A DNA stretch of 64,000 nt from Craterostigma plantagineum (GCA_027422505.1 JAPQWV010000002.1:22080001-22144000); one strand, 5' to 3'. Shown: positions 21,380 to 33,369, counted from the stretch's first letter. Translations and numbers: made by a program. The notes: generated from the letters alone by a model not told the origin.

Positions 21380-22889
21380 CCTACCAGAGTGATAGATGCA
21401 CTACGTGATCCGAACTGGATAGTAGCTATGTAGGAGGAAATCAATCAGTTCTAGCGTCTCAAGGTGTGGAACTTAGTTCCTCGTCCAAAAGGCAAGACAA
21501 TAATCGGAACAAAATGGGTGTTTAAAAACAAAAAAGGTGAGGATGGTGTGGTAATTCTTAACAAGGCTCGACTTGTAGCTAAGGGGTACAATCAGCAAGA
21601 AGGAATTGACTATGATGAGACTTTTGCCCCTGTAGCAAGAATTGAAGCCATCAGACTGTTTCTAGCATATGCGGCACACGAAGACTTTACTGTCCATCAA
21701 ATGGTTTCGAAGACTGCCTTCTTGAATGAGATTTTGAAGGAAGATATGTCTCACAGCCACACGGATTTCTCAATCAAGAACATCCGGATTTCGTCTACAA
21801 ACTCGACAAGGCTCTATATGGGCTAAAGCAAGCACCAAGAGCTTGGTACGAGGTCTTATCCGACTTTCTTATCAACTCAGGCTTCACAAAAGGAAAAATT
21901 GACACAACACTGTTCGTCAAAAAGGCTGGTCCCGATATCATGCTTGTGCGGATTTACGTGGATGACATCATATTCTACTCTACAAATCCAGAACTCTGTG
22001 TCGAATTCAGCACATTGATGAAATCACAGTTTGAGATGAGTATGACGGGGGAAATGTCCTTTTTTCTTGGACTGCAAATCAAGCAACTTCAGGATGGGAT
22101 ATTTATCAATCAGTCAAAGTACATCCACGACATTCTCAGAAAATATGGGATCGACAAGAGCAAACCTCCCAGCACTCCAATGTCGACCTCGTGCACACTC
22201 GCCGCTGATCACTTGGGTGAACCTGTAGATCCTACTTATTACAGAGGAATTATAGGCTCTCTGCTCTATCTCACTGCCAGCCGACCAGATATTTTATTTC
22301 CACATGTCTATGCGCTCGATTTCAAGCTAATCCTAAGGAGTCGCATATACATGCCGTCAAGAGAATTCTCAAGTATCTGAAAGGAACTCGAGACCTAGGA
22401 CTTTGGTATCCTAAAAACTCAGGTATGAAACTAATAGGATATTTTGATGCAGATTTCACAGGCTGCAAACTGGACAGGAAAAGCACATCAGGCAACATCC
22501 AATTTCTTGGAGATAAGTTTGTCTATTGGGCTTCCAAGAAACAAAATTGTGTGTCAACTTCCACGGCAGAAGCAAAATATGTTGCTACGACCAATTCCTG
22601 CTCACAAATTTTGTGGATTAGAACCCAACGACGAGACTACGGGTTTGATTTCAATAAAATTCCTATTTATTGTGATTCCAAAAGTGCCATAGCAATTACT
22701 TGCAATCCTGTTCACCATTCACGCACTAAGCACATAGACATACGCTATAATTTCATAAAGGACCAAGTAGAAAGAGGCATAATAGAAATGTATTTTGTCA
22801 ATACAGAGATTCAACTAGCCGATTTGTTTACAAAAGCATTGGATGAGAAACGATTCCAATTCTTAGTGGCAAAACTTCTGGGATGTTGA
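21380..22889 (+). pseudogene. copia A reverse transcriptase and RNase H, broken
   Basis: RT begins [24 protein letters not shown] and contains [20 protein letters not shown]. The first catalytic site, normally QMDVKTAFLNG, reads [11 protein letters not shown], so its Asp is lost. After a frameshift near 21770 the [11 protein letters not shown] region and [11 protein letters not shown] (21950) follow, so the YVDD box is kept. The thumb region [15 protein letters not shown] and TASRPDILF follow. A break near 22310-22400 separates RNase H (GYFDADFTGCKLDRKSTSG, CDSKSAIAIT, ADLFTKALDEKRF), which ends at 22889. Confidence 0.88.
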
Positions 22890-23880
22890 ATCTCAATCTC
22901 TAATTTCGATTATGCTTCCCTACGGTTCATTTTGCTTTAAGTTCTTCAATTCTGTGTGTGACTCTTTGTTAATTATTTTATTTGCTCTAGATTTTAGTTT
23001 ATTTTCACTAATAATTTTTTATTTCTTGCTTTCCAATAAGTCGATGTAAAGCCAATGCTGATGGCATTACATCGAGGGGGAGAAATGTTATATCCATGCA
23101 TCGAGGGGAGTAATTATTCCAAATTCCGAAACATTGAGGGGGAGTAATTATTTTTCGCTTAATTGATATTTCAAAGTTACACGAGTCTCTCAGAAATGGG
23201 AAAAACAATCTCAAAATACATAATACAAATTGGATAAGCTTATAAAACACTCTTAAAACAGATCTCAAAACATTCTCAACAAGTTTTCATGAACTCTCAA
23301 ATTACTCAAAACAATCTCAAAAGCTAGTGCGTCCTATGAGAGCCCGGAAAAGAATAGCGAGTAAGACAACAATTAAGCACAATAGAAGAAAAATAAGAAA
23401 CGCCAGTATATCTATATTGCGCTCAAAATTACGCCTTAACTCCACATGTTCCTCAATTTCATATATTTGCTGCTGCATCCAGTCCATTTATCCTTGCGAG
23501 AATGATGAAAATGTAGACTTAGTTTGTGGCAACTTATGAAATAGTGAATTTGGTTCGAGTTCTGTCTTTTTATAGGCACATTTTGAACAATAACATCATT
23601 AATGCTCCAACCAACATAATCAACAGTACGGACGAATTTTTGACTTGAGGGTTCATCGCTGCGGAAGAAAGCGATGTTTTCTTTGTCGATTTTCGGAGTT
23701 TGGCTCAGATGAATCAATTTTGAAAAACTCGTAGATTTGATATTTTATGATTTGATGGAGTCAAATTAACGTTATAAGGCTAAGTACTAAATTCTATATA
23801 TTTGAAATCGATTAAAAATTTCGCATTTTTCAATTTAAGGGAAATTTATGAACCTTAATTCATCTTTTCCGCAATCAATT
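22890..23880 (+). other. non-coding stretch after copia A pol, with three polypurine tracts
   Basis: Three purine tracts follow the context 'catCGAGGGG': GAGGGGGAGAAA near 23074, GAGGGGAG near 23102 and GAGGGGGAG near 23144. The first is followed by TGTTATA, the same seven bases that begin the 5' LTR, but the match stops there, so it is not an LTR. Further on I see no recognisable gene; small ORFs at 23327-23717 lack motifs. Confidence 0.5.
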
Positions 23881-25080
23881 TGCGAATCCTTCAAATTATT
23901 TCTTTACTATTACTTCGCAATTTTACTTCACAAATTCTGATTCTTAGCCAAGTTAGCGAACTCGTCAAATGGTCAATTCACTTTGCGGTTGAAAATCACA
24001 AGCCCGCAAAGTTCTCTCCTTCAGCTTAAATTCGCGAACTAAAACTCAATTCGCAAAGTGTTAATTTGCGAACCCTCTCAAACTTTGACTAGTCTAAGAT
24101 CTATTTCGCGAACTTACAGGATTCAATTCGTGAACTGTCCGATTTGCAAACATCACTGACTTCGCGAATCCTCTGTGGGCCTTCATATCAAAAGTTTGCG
24201 GCCCAATTTCAACCTAGGGTTCAAACTTTCGCCCCGCGAAGTTTATCTAATAAAAAAAGGGGGAAAACCAATTCGCGAACTGAACTCGCAAAACAAAGTC
24301 CCAAATTGCCACACTCTCCTTCGCGAATCCCATTCATAAAAAAAATCTCCAGTCTCACTACTCGCTAAGTTTTTCTCTGTGGTTCCCTCGCTCAAATTGT
24401 TCTCGTCACGCACTCACGAACCTCTCTGTGGTACGGATTAAGTTACTTTACCTTTTAATTTTTTTTCTTTATTTGCAGGAGCGATTATTCGAAGAGCAGG
24501 TGTACTGCATTTGATTCCTGTAGAAATTAGTTGTGTTGGTGTTAAAACAAGGATTTTGGTTTGAGTAATGTACTGAAAAGGAGTCTCTCTTCTCAAATCT
24601 GGATTTAAAAATCGATGGGTTCTCTTTTTTAAAGGGAATTAAGGTTCGAAATTTTTTTGGAAAGTACTTTTTGATTCTTCAAAACGGAACTTTGCGGGTC
24701 CAAAAGTGTTTTTAACTTTATCAAACTCGCGAATCACTCACTTTGCGAATTCTTTACCTTGCGAGTTTGACCGTCTGACTTTCTACTTCACGAATTCGAA
24801 GTTCGCGAATCTTGGCATTCGCAAATTGCATTTTGCGAATTGATGCTTTGCGATTCGTGGTTGACCTGGTCGAATTGCGAATCTTGAGGTCGCGATACCG
24901 AATTCGCAAAGTCCGTTCAAACCAACCCGCAAACTTCAGAGCACGTGACATTTACAATTCGCGGAGATCCTTTTAAAATTTACCCAACCCGCAAACTTTC
25001 GAGTTCACGATATAAAATTCGCAAAGTGAAGCAGAGGACTTTAAGACGAACCAGCAAACCATACTTAGGAAATTTCGACA
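23880..25080 (+). repeat. second TTCGCGAA-rich block, before the post-pol ORF
   Basis: Variants of TTCGCGAA(CT/TC) recur irregularly on this stretch (for example near 24030, 24105, 24160, 24272, 24320, 24728, 24800 and 25018), with forms such as TTTGCGAA, TTCGCAAA and TTCACGAA. The motif is the same as in the leader at 16130-16740, but copies are more spread out. A gap of about 350 bases (24370-24700) has few copies. Confidence 0.8.
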
Positions 25081-25267
25081 GATATTTTTTTCAAACGGGC
25101 CAAACAGCGTTGGGCCAAAACTTGTCTTTACAAAACAAAATTTTAATCCAGCTCACACTATTCATAACAACAAAGTCTACTCATCATGGCATTTCTAATC
25201 ACGTTTATCTTATTTGTTGCAGTTTCAACAGGAATTCCCGGTGTCATAATAAAAAAAATCAACAAAA

Positions 25268-27479
25268 ATGACGACACCTACGGATCTAGTCTACCCAACC
25301 TCGAAGTGGATAGCGACCAAAGAAACTAATTTCCAACTTGATCTGAACACATTCAAGTGCAACGAAGAAATCATCCTATCCATTCTGAGGAACCACCACC
25401 TTGGGTATGCCTTCTCGGCCTCGGTCCAAGTCCCTACAGTCTACCTTCAACAATTCTGGGGGACAATGAAGAGCAAAGTTGCTCAGGATAATAGCATCTA
25501 CTACGAGGCCCAAATTGCAACTGAGACTGTCAGTATCACCAGGGAACTCATTCGAAGCATCCTCAGGCTGCCAAGTCAAATCTAATACGAACCTGAGGCA
25601 TCTGAGGATGAGCTCCATGAGGACATGATGAGGATGGGATACTACACTCCGCTCAAGTTTATCTCTCATTTTCAGTATTCCATGATCCCGCATCCCTGGC
25701 GTACGCTTTTTGCATTCGTCAATAAGTGCTTCTCACCAAAGCACTCGAGGTGGGACAGATGTAAGTGCATCTTCCATGGGATTGTGTTCCGAAAAAATTA
25801 CGACTTCGCCAAGCTTGTCACAACAGACCTAGATGATCAACTGCACCAGCGAACGAAGTCCAAAAAGCCACAGAATCTGCCCTATCCCCGGTGGTTCTCG
25901 CTCGTTATCCACCATTTTATGACTATAACAACGGGGATACCACCAAGACCAGTAGAAGAAAATTACACCCCACCCAAACTGCGATATCTTCAGAAGGGGA
26001 AGACATGCGAGAAGTACTCGCGCACAGCCATGTCAATCCCTCGCGAGTTACTTACCCTAGCAAACCCAAACCACATAGAAGCCTACTGCAAAGACTACAA
26101 CGTCCCCCACCCCACGACTCAGGACAACCCACCTGAGTCTAACCCAGGGGTTAGTGAGAGTGAGAGAGCAACCATCGAACAGAGAGCAACAACGTCTATT
26201 GAAACCGCCCCTCAGGAACCTCAGCCTACCCCTCAAGATTCAATCCCAGAACAATCACTAGAGCAACCACCACAGCCTGAACAGATTGAACGACAGCCAA
26301 AAGTCGTTCCAGAAGAAACAACGTCTGAAGTCCCTCAGTCAGAACAGGCCGGGTCAACCCCTAGGATAGAAGACGCCGAACACGACCCAACGGCGCAAAC
26401 AATCCCCGAACTGGACCATTCACTTGCTTCCCAACAGGCAAGTATCTCAAAATCCCCAGAACCCCCCAACCTACAGGTACCTCGGCTCCCGTGTCTACTC
26501 CACAAGAGATGATAACTAGTCCTACGACACCGCCCGAGTCACAGCCTGTTGAACAGGCCTCAACGTTCATAGAAGAGCCCATGATAGAGGCCCTTCGAGG
26601 ATTGGATGTAAGCCTCACGGATGATGATGACTTCAGCAGCTCACCATCCGAGAGCCACCGTACAGAACCTAGTTCTGGACGCGTGCTAACGGAAAGTGGC
26701 CCCGGTGAAAGCTCACAAGCCCATCTCACTGATATGGCCGTAACAACCCGAGCACCATCTTTACAAGATGTGTCGCAAGGAGAGGTCGGAAGACCCAAGG
26801 ATACTAAAGTCCACATGACTTCGATTGACGACGGCCGCAGTGACGCCGGAGCACCCTCATCAACTCCTCAAGCTGTGACGACGGCCTACCTGGAGAATTG
26901 CCTATTTGAGTTCCTAGAATCCGTCACCTTACTACGGGTTCGAGGACTCATTAGGGATGCCATGCAATCAGCTTCCACCGACAAAGGAAAGGGCCCCATG
27001 ATAAAACAACCACCGTCACAGCATCGCATCATCTCACTACCACCACGAGCAACCCAAGAACCCAGTCCATATCATATGCCTCTACTTGAACTCTTCGAAG
27101 TCGGAATTTCTCGCCTTCTTGAAATCGACAATCAGCGGACTCCAGCAGAAGAAGAGTTCTACCAAAATCTGATTGCGGGTGGAATCATACCTCACCCGAT
27201 TCATGTCGTCAAGAAGGCTCAAGTCAGATGCGTCGTCACGATGATCCTGACGACCAGCATCGTCCTGAGGGGGAGAAGAGGTTGAGAACCATGTCTCCGA
27301 TCATTCGCAGCGGACGAGGACGCGGAGTTCAAACTCGTGGAGGTAGGTCTTTCCGATCATCCAATCCACCACTACCACCACGGTCCTCCAGAGTCAGACA
27401 AGCTACGTCAGGGCCGAACCAGACAACTTCCCTTGGCGAAGTCGAGTCTGTTCCCTCGAGTACCTCCACCCAATCATGA
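25268..27479 (+). pseudogene. copia A post-pol ORF (about 735 codons), broken
   Basis: It starts at ATG 25268 and encodes a globular N-terminal region: LILSILRNHHLGY-like residues, VPTVYLQQFWGTMKSK, ETVSITRELIRSILRL, then (after TAA at 25583) YSMIPHPWRTLFAFVNKC, RWDRCKCIFHGIVF and YPRWFSLVIHHFM. I recognise this as a post-pol protein family of copia elements known to me from asterid genomes; its function is unknown. A long Pro/Gln/Glu/Ser-rich linker follows, then YLENCLFEFLESVTLLRVRG and an Arg/Gly-rich end (SGRGRGVQTRGGRSF). Frameshifts lie near 26480 and 27235. No signal peptide or membrane segment is visible. Confidence 0.65.
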
Positions 27480-28600
27480 TTTTTAAATTGAATAAAGCAT
27501 TATATGGTTTAAAGCAGCCTCCTATGGCACAATATGACAGGTTGAGTAAGTTTTGGATTGACAAAGGATTTTCTACTGCAAACATTGATATACTATTTAT
27601 TAACTATGAAGGTGATCACATGATGCTGGTCCAAATCTAAGTTGATGATATTATATTCGAAAGTACTAATATCCTTCTTTGCGAGGAATTCTCTAAGTCT
27701 ATGCAGAAGGAATTTGAGATGAGCTTAATGGGCAAGCTGAACTATTTCCTCGAGTTGCAAATAGAGCAACTTGACAATGGAACCTCTGTATCCCAGACGA
27801 AGTATAGCAATGAATTACTGACAAAAATCGGGATGAGTGATCTGAAAGCAATTTCCACCCCTATGCATCAGACCACCAAAATAGACAGTGACGAATCAGG
27901 TACACCAGTTGATCAAACAGAATATCGAGGTATGATCGGAAGCATTATTTACTTAACTGCTAGTCGCCCTAATATCATGTTTGCTATTAGTATGTGCTCG
28001 AGATATCAGTCTGACCCTATGGAATCTCACATGACAGCAATCAAGCGTATACTTAGATATATCAAGTGTACTGTTAATTTTGGTTTGTGGTACTCTTATT
28101 CTGATGAATTCCCATTAATGGGATATTTCGATGCCGACTATGCCGGCTGTAGGGAAGATAGGAAAAGTACTAGTAGAAATTGTCAATTACTTGGAAATTC
28201 CCTGGTAACTTGGTCTAGTAGAAAGCAAAATGTTGTCGCGCACTCCACAACCGAAGCTGAATATATGGCCTTAGGAAATTGTTGCCAACAAGTTCTTTGG
28301 ATGAAACAAATCCTTAGTGATTTTGCGTTAGGTTATGACAAAATTCTTATTCTGTATGATAGCACTAGTGCCATTAGTATTACTAAGAATCTTGTACATC
28401 ATTCTTGTACTAAGCGTATAGAGGTTAAACTTCATTTTATACGAGACCATGTTCAGAAAGAGAATATCAATGTGGAATTCGTAGGAACAAACGATCAGCT
28501 CGCTGGTATCTTCACGAAACCCCTAATTGAGGCAAGATTTGACGACATCCGTGATCGGTTGGGAATCGTCGAGCTAAATAAGGTTAGTAAATCTGCCTAA
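27476..28600 (+). pseudogene. copia B reverse transcriptase C-terminal half and RNase H
   Basis: It starts abruptly at [21 protein letters not shown], the middle of copia RT. The catalytic box reads Gln-Ile-stop-Val-Asp-Asp (27640): a TAA replaces the Tyr of YVDD. From 27701 it is open for 299 codons: MGKLNYFLELQIEQL, ISTPMHQTTKID, YRGMIGSIIYLTASRPNIMF, then RNase H with GYFDADYAGCREDRKSTS, SSRKQNVVAHSTTEAEYMAL, YDSTSAISITKN and DQLAGIFTKPL. RNase H catalytic acids (Asp of DADYAG, Glu of TEAEY, Asp of YDSTSA) are kept. Confidence 0.9.
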
Positions 28601-29163
28601 TTCTGCATTTACACTAGAATATGCTATTTTAGGTAGAAATTCGTAATTACCCTACTCTAGGATATTCCTTCAGCCCTAGATTATTTCCGGATCTTATAGT
28701 CCGTATTCTTAAGTGCGATTTTGGTATTTTAGGAAACGATTCGTAGTTGTTCCCGCATAAGATCTCTCATTAACCATCAATATTATTTTAGGAATCTTGA
28801 ATGTCCATATTTTTCCTTCTAATGCGCTTATAATATTTTTGGAAGAAATTCATAGAGATATCATCTTAGCCGATCAGTTATTTAAGGAAACTCAGATATT
28901 CAAAATCCTCCCTATTCAGCTCTGTACAAATCCATTCCATAATTAAGAGATCCTGTCAAGTCACTCTGAGACTTCTGACGATCTGTCAGTCAGTGTCCCT
29001 CTTTCCAATTGAAATTTCGAATTTCGAATTTTGAAATCTCATCCTTATCCTTTCTCAAAATAAACCGACTCATCTCTCTTTAAAAATCCAGAACCAACCT
29101 TCTCCAATCTTCATCATCTTTATCATCTTCTCCAAACTTTCCTTCAAACCTAAAGCTCTCAAA

Positions 29164-30678
29164 ATGGTGAAAACTGCCGGATCCGAAGCTGTTGTCGCCG
29201 AAGCATCCAGCCGAAAGAGAAAAGAACACATGTCTAATGAAACCTTGCTCGACTCTCCTCCCAAATCACCAGAACCAGTCTCGCCGTCATCACCCTCTGT
29301 TCGAAAAACTCGTTCCAGAGCCAAATCTGCTGAAAAGATTTCCTCTCCTACCAAAACTGCTAAAAAGAAGAAGAAGAAAAGCAAGAAGGCTAGCCTCACT
29401 CCGACCAAGACCCCTATTCTATCTCCTGAATCTGAAAAATCTGCTTCCACTCAAGAAGTTCCTGACGAAACCCAGAAACAGCCACCACCAACACCACCTC
29501 CTTAAAAATCCCCATCTCCTCTTGAAGAAATCCAGCCATCTCCTAAACAGACCCCAGAGGAATCCGATATACCTCTTATTGATCCCTCCAATCCCGATGA
29601 GATCCCTGACGAAGCCCTCTTTCTGGAAAAGCGCCAAAAACCAATTTCAAGAGCTTCGGCAACAGAGATATTGCCAGAGGTCGCGGAGTCGCGTTTGTTA
29701 AGTTACCTTGGAACAGTTATCACTTGGCTAAAAGATTTCGGATGGGAGCAATTTCTGAGTATCAAGAAGCCATATTACCAGAGGCCGTCAAGTTGTTCAA
29801 CGCAAACTTCGACTATGAGGAGCATGAAGAGCACATCTGCGTCCATTCCTATGTGCTGGGGGCGGAATCAACTGGACCACTAAGAAGATTAATGCCATTT
29901 TAGGAGTTCCCGGTGAAGTCTTCTGTCACTATGACATGAATGACTCGTGTCAAGCAGATGGTTTCGACCTCAGTGATGTCCTTCAGACCCTCTGGAATAC
30001 CCGTAGCAAGCCCCATTTTTTCTGACGGCGAAGCCCTCAATCAACTCCCCATCGACTACTTCTTCCTGTATAAGCTGCTCAATATGACCCTGTGGAGTGC
30101 AAAGATCGGCGGTGGAGGCCACTCAACGACGATGAACTTCATGAGCACCTTTGCTGTTTACATGATATCTAAGAATCGCAAGTTCAATCTCGGTTACTTC
30201 ATCCTGAAGCACATGATCCAGGCCTTTGAAAGCAGAGACAAACATTGCCCTACGGGATGTTGCTCACACACTTTTTTGAGCACGAAGATATAGTGATGCC
30301 GCCGGCATGGGAAGACAAGACCTCCACGGCGTGGACCTGGTGACTCTGAAACGCATGGGGATTCACTACTCGAAAGGTCAAGGTTGATTCATCGCCAAGG
30401 ATAAGGGGTCAGTAGACAGTGCTTAGAAAAGGTCCGTCTCAAAAGTAAAGGCGAAGGTTAAGAGCGACGACGACTTTGAGGACGAGCTCAGAGTCGGGAA
30501 GGAAGGAATCTCTGCGATACGCCGTGATATCTCAGATATCAAGGCTGACAACAAGTAACGCTTCAGAAAGATCAAAGAGCAGTACACTGAGATGTCATTG
30601 AAGCTGTCTAAACTTAACAAGCTGATTAAGAAATCCCTTCCCAAATCCGCTGATTCTGAAGGTTCTTCAAGCCAGTAG
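29164..30678 (+). pseudogene. copia B post-pol ORF, broken
   Basis: From the ATG at 29164 the first ~110 codons are basic and Ser/Pro-rich with a Lys cluster (KTAKKKKKKSKKASL), which could be a nuclear signal. After TAA at 29503 and frameshifts, a globular region follows (FRMGAISEYQEAILPEAV, then LNQLPIDYFFLYKLLNM, STFAVYMISKNRKFNLGYF, ILKHMIQAF). This 'ordinary residence' helix-rich region resembles the post-pol protein domain of plant SIRE-type copia elements. A Lys/Asp-rich coiled-coil-like tail ends near 30678 (SADSEGSSSQ). At least five stops or shifts are present. Function unknown. Confidence 0.6.
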
Positions 30679-30679
30679 G

Positions 30680-31405
30680 CTGCGTTCCGCTATGTTTTGC
30701 TCCAAGTTGCCCCTAGGATATTCCTTACGTTTTCTTGCTCTGTTAAGTCTGGTTGTTAGGTATTACTCCATTTTTTTATGATGAAAGGGGAGTACGGTTA
30801 AGGTTTAGGCGTTTAGCGCTTAAGTATGTGCGGGAGTTTTGCTCGTTTTGTGTAGGGACTACTTTATAATATTTGCGTTTATGATATATCTCTGTTCCTT
30901 TTATGCGGTGCTTGATATAATGCTCTGATCTTATGACATATCTCTGATGTCTTTACACTAAGATGCTTGATATTTTACACTGATACAGTGATATTCTGAT
31001 ACTTATCTTCGCTAATTAACGTGTGTGATTTCCTGATAAGTGCTAAGTGCCTGCAGTGATGATTATCTGATTGCTTGAATCATGCTTGAAACATGCGCAC
31101 TTAGGCAGGGGGAGCACACTCACGGGTAATTTCGAAATTTTGCACTCATGATATAACCTTGAAAATGACATGATATATCCGCACTTATACAGGGGAGCAA
31201 ATTCGTTCATGATATATCTTTGCATGTCATATAGATAACTGCACTTAGGCAGGGGGAGCAAATATGTATCATATGTGATTAGGAAATATCATATGCTCTG
31301 CTTTGTGATTATGGAACACTTAGACACGCTAGGACTTGCGAAATCGAATATGCTTACATGCTTCCGTGCTGCATCAATTACATGTCATCATAAAAAAGGG
31401 GAGAA
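30680..31405 (+). promoter_or_regulatory. copia B 3' untranslated region and polypurine tract
   Basis: The tract at 31392-31405 (AAAAAAGGGGAGAA) directly precedes the LTR start TGTTGACC and is the likely plus-strand primer. Upstream, a 20-base word GCACTTAGGCAGGGGGAGCA occurs at 31097-31116 and 31241-31260, with a diverged copy at 31181-31199, giving a period near 70 bp. No gene is seen here. Confidence 0.8.
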
Positions 31406-33059
31406 TGTTGACCTTTTTAGTCCATGAGCGTTAGAGAGTTTTGATGAGCTATGTAATTATAATGACGTTAGGTCTAAAAATTAAGCAATTCGATTTGTGA
31501 TCAATATAATGTCTAAGTTCATGATAATATTCGACCATGCATATGAGCTAAAATTGATTAAATTGTTGAATATTTGATTCACATGTGATTATGTGGTGAA
31601 ACTAGGTGATCGCATGTTATAGACAGCCCATGTGATAGGATATATCGTTCTGTGCTACATATGGAAATAACGTATGAGATATCCTACTAAGTTATAAAGG
31701 GAAAATATGCTGTTTATATATGAAAGTGATGTATCCCTTGATACTTGTTTATTCCTGGATGAAATCAAGTAGAAAATTGTTTGCATGCATCCAACTGATT
31801 TAAATGTGCGAAATCAATTTGATATTTTTTTTACACTGATTGGAATATTATATTTAGGAAAGATTTGATTTGATTGACTTTGTGGATGACGTGCTAGTAT
31901 ATGAATATTGGTAAATATCTTTGAAATATGGAAAGCTATGCCATGATATGATAATTCGAATAAGATATGCTCTGGTCTGACTTATGTGCTTAACATGGTA
32001 AATATATTGATTTAATATTATGAGCTGTATATGGAAAACGTGTTGATCTAATGCTATCTCATGTGCTACACTTGGAAAGTAAATCTGGATTGATTTAGAA
32101 ACTAATAGCAGTGAATCACTTATGGAAAGTTCTGTTATGGTAGATGTAATTCGAATTAAGTGAATATGCCTTGAGAACGAATCTGAGCTTTATATGGAAT
32201 ATAATCATGCTTTAATGAGCTTACTTTCTAGAAGCATGACACATGGCACGTTGATTCTCGAACATTACATGGAAATTATGCTTGATTTGATGATTATTAT
32301 GTGATATGATTTTCCATGTGATGTGTTGACTGAAAAGGTTTATATACATGCCACACTTCATAATTTCGAGGCACTAGAACTTATGAACATTCGCCTACGA
32401 GAGATTTTTTAGCAGAATCATTTTGAGAGATCCCAGAGCCTCCATTTGCATAGCTTTCTGCCATCTGAGCTTTAACTTCCGATTTCATCACTGCACGAGT
32501 GATTCATCCCGTTATTCCTACATCCATCATATATTCTGTCTTCGGCGTGTTGTCTTCGGACGTGAGCAATACCAAGGAGGCAACGTCGACGTTTACGCAC
32601 ACGTGAAGGGAAGGACGAGTCCCGAGGCCCTTCGGTAGCGAGCTGTGTCTGTCGGGATCAGGAAATTCCGATGAACGAAACTCGGCGTGTGGTAACCTAG
32701 TGTGGCTAGTGTTCGACTTGTTTCGATTGTGTATTGGGCTAATCAATCAGTTTTGTATCCAACTATAGTGCATTATAGTGATTGGTTAAACTCTTGGGGA
32801 GCAAACCCCAAGGAGAGTAGTAAACCCCAGTTAGGGTATAACCTCTATAAAAATCCTGTCTCGCATTTACTTTTCAGTTATTTCTTTATCGCTGTGAGAC
32901 AGGTCCGACACACATCCGACGTAACTAGGATATATCAGACATACTCATCACAAGCATCAGTAGGCATCTCTAAGTCACTACATACTAGAATTGTGAAAAG
33001 AAGAAACACAAAATTTTATAAGCCTAATTCACCCCCTCTTAGGCATGTTTTTATCTTCA
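31406..33059 (+). repeat. 3' LTR of copia B, about 1.65 kb
   Basis: It begins TGTTGACCTTTTTAG right after the polypurine tract. The end is placed at TCTTCA (33059), after 'attcaccccctcttaggca', a form typical of the 3' end of plant copia LTRs. The outer boundary is inferred because no second LTR or target duplication is available. The first ~1 kb is AT-rich and has repeated 'ATATGGAAA' words (for example near 31928, 32030 and 32195). Confidence 0.65.
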
Positions 33060-33345
33060 AGACAAGATTTGGAGGTTGAAGGCGGAAGAAAGTTATGCTG
33101 TAGACATTGGTTTAATAGCCATGTTTATGGAGTGTTAAACTGACTGTAATAGGTTCTTTAGCTCTTCTTGTCTAAACTTTGAATTTGTTTTCTTTCGGTC
33201 TTGTTTTTCTTGTTTTCTCTTTAGCGAGTTAAATTCTCTCTTGATGAGAGTCTCTTCCCTACGGGTTGGTTCATTGTCTTCATAGGGCTTATTGGGCTAT
33301 TTAGATCTGTATGTTTTGTTTATAATATCATTTCAAAAAAAATAA
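33060..33345 (+). other. possible remnant of a LINE 3' end
   Basis: The sequence ends in a stretch 'atttcaAAAAAAAA' at 33333 after T-rich text with 'gatgagagtctcttccctacgggttgg'. This is the style of a plant LINE 3' untranslated region and tail, but there is no recognisable coding sequence here. Low certainty. Confidence 0.25.
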
Positions 33346-33369
33346 TCATAGATTCAATCTAAATATAAA

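Larger units (their letters stand above)
15571..27475 (+). mobile_element. large Ty1/copia element (A) with post-pol ORF, 3' LTR missing
   Basis: Order on the plus strand: short 5' LTR (15571-15862), iMet-type primer site, a TTCGCGAA-rich leader, gag with coiled-coil tail, protease, integrase, RT, RNase H (ending 22889), a non-coding stretch with three GAGGGGGAG-type tracts, a second TTCGCGAA-rich block, and a post-pol ORF (25268-27479). The extra ORF and the long gag tail suggest the SIRE/Maximus side of copia. No copy of the 5' LTR follows: the sequence passes directly into the RT of another copia element at about 27475. Gag and pol are riddled with stops and have lost catalytic residues. 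Confidence 0.8.
27476..33059 (+). mobile_element. Ty1/copia element (B), 5' half missing, with post-pol ORF and 3' LTR
   Basis: The element is present only from the middle of RT. RT/RNase H (27476-28600) is followed by a separate post-pol ORF (29164-30678), an untranslated stretch with three purine-rich repeats, a polypurine tract (31392-31405) and a long 3' LTR (31406 to about 33059). Its RT differs clearly from that of element A, and its post-pol ORF is a different protein, so B is not part of A. The 5' LTR, gag, protease, integrase and half of RT are absent. Confidence 0.8.

Noticed and set aside
23087..23100. Possible 3' LTR start of copia A (TGTTATA after a purine tract)
   Set aside because: Only seven bases match the 5' LTR, and the sequence after that is unrelated.
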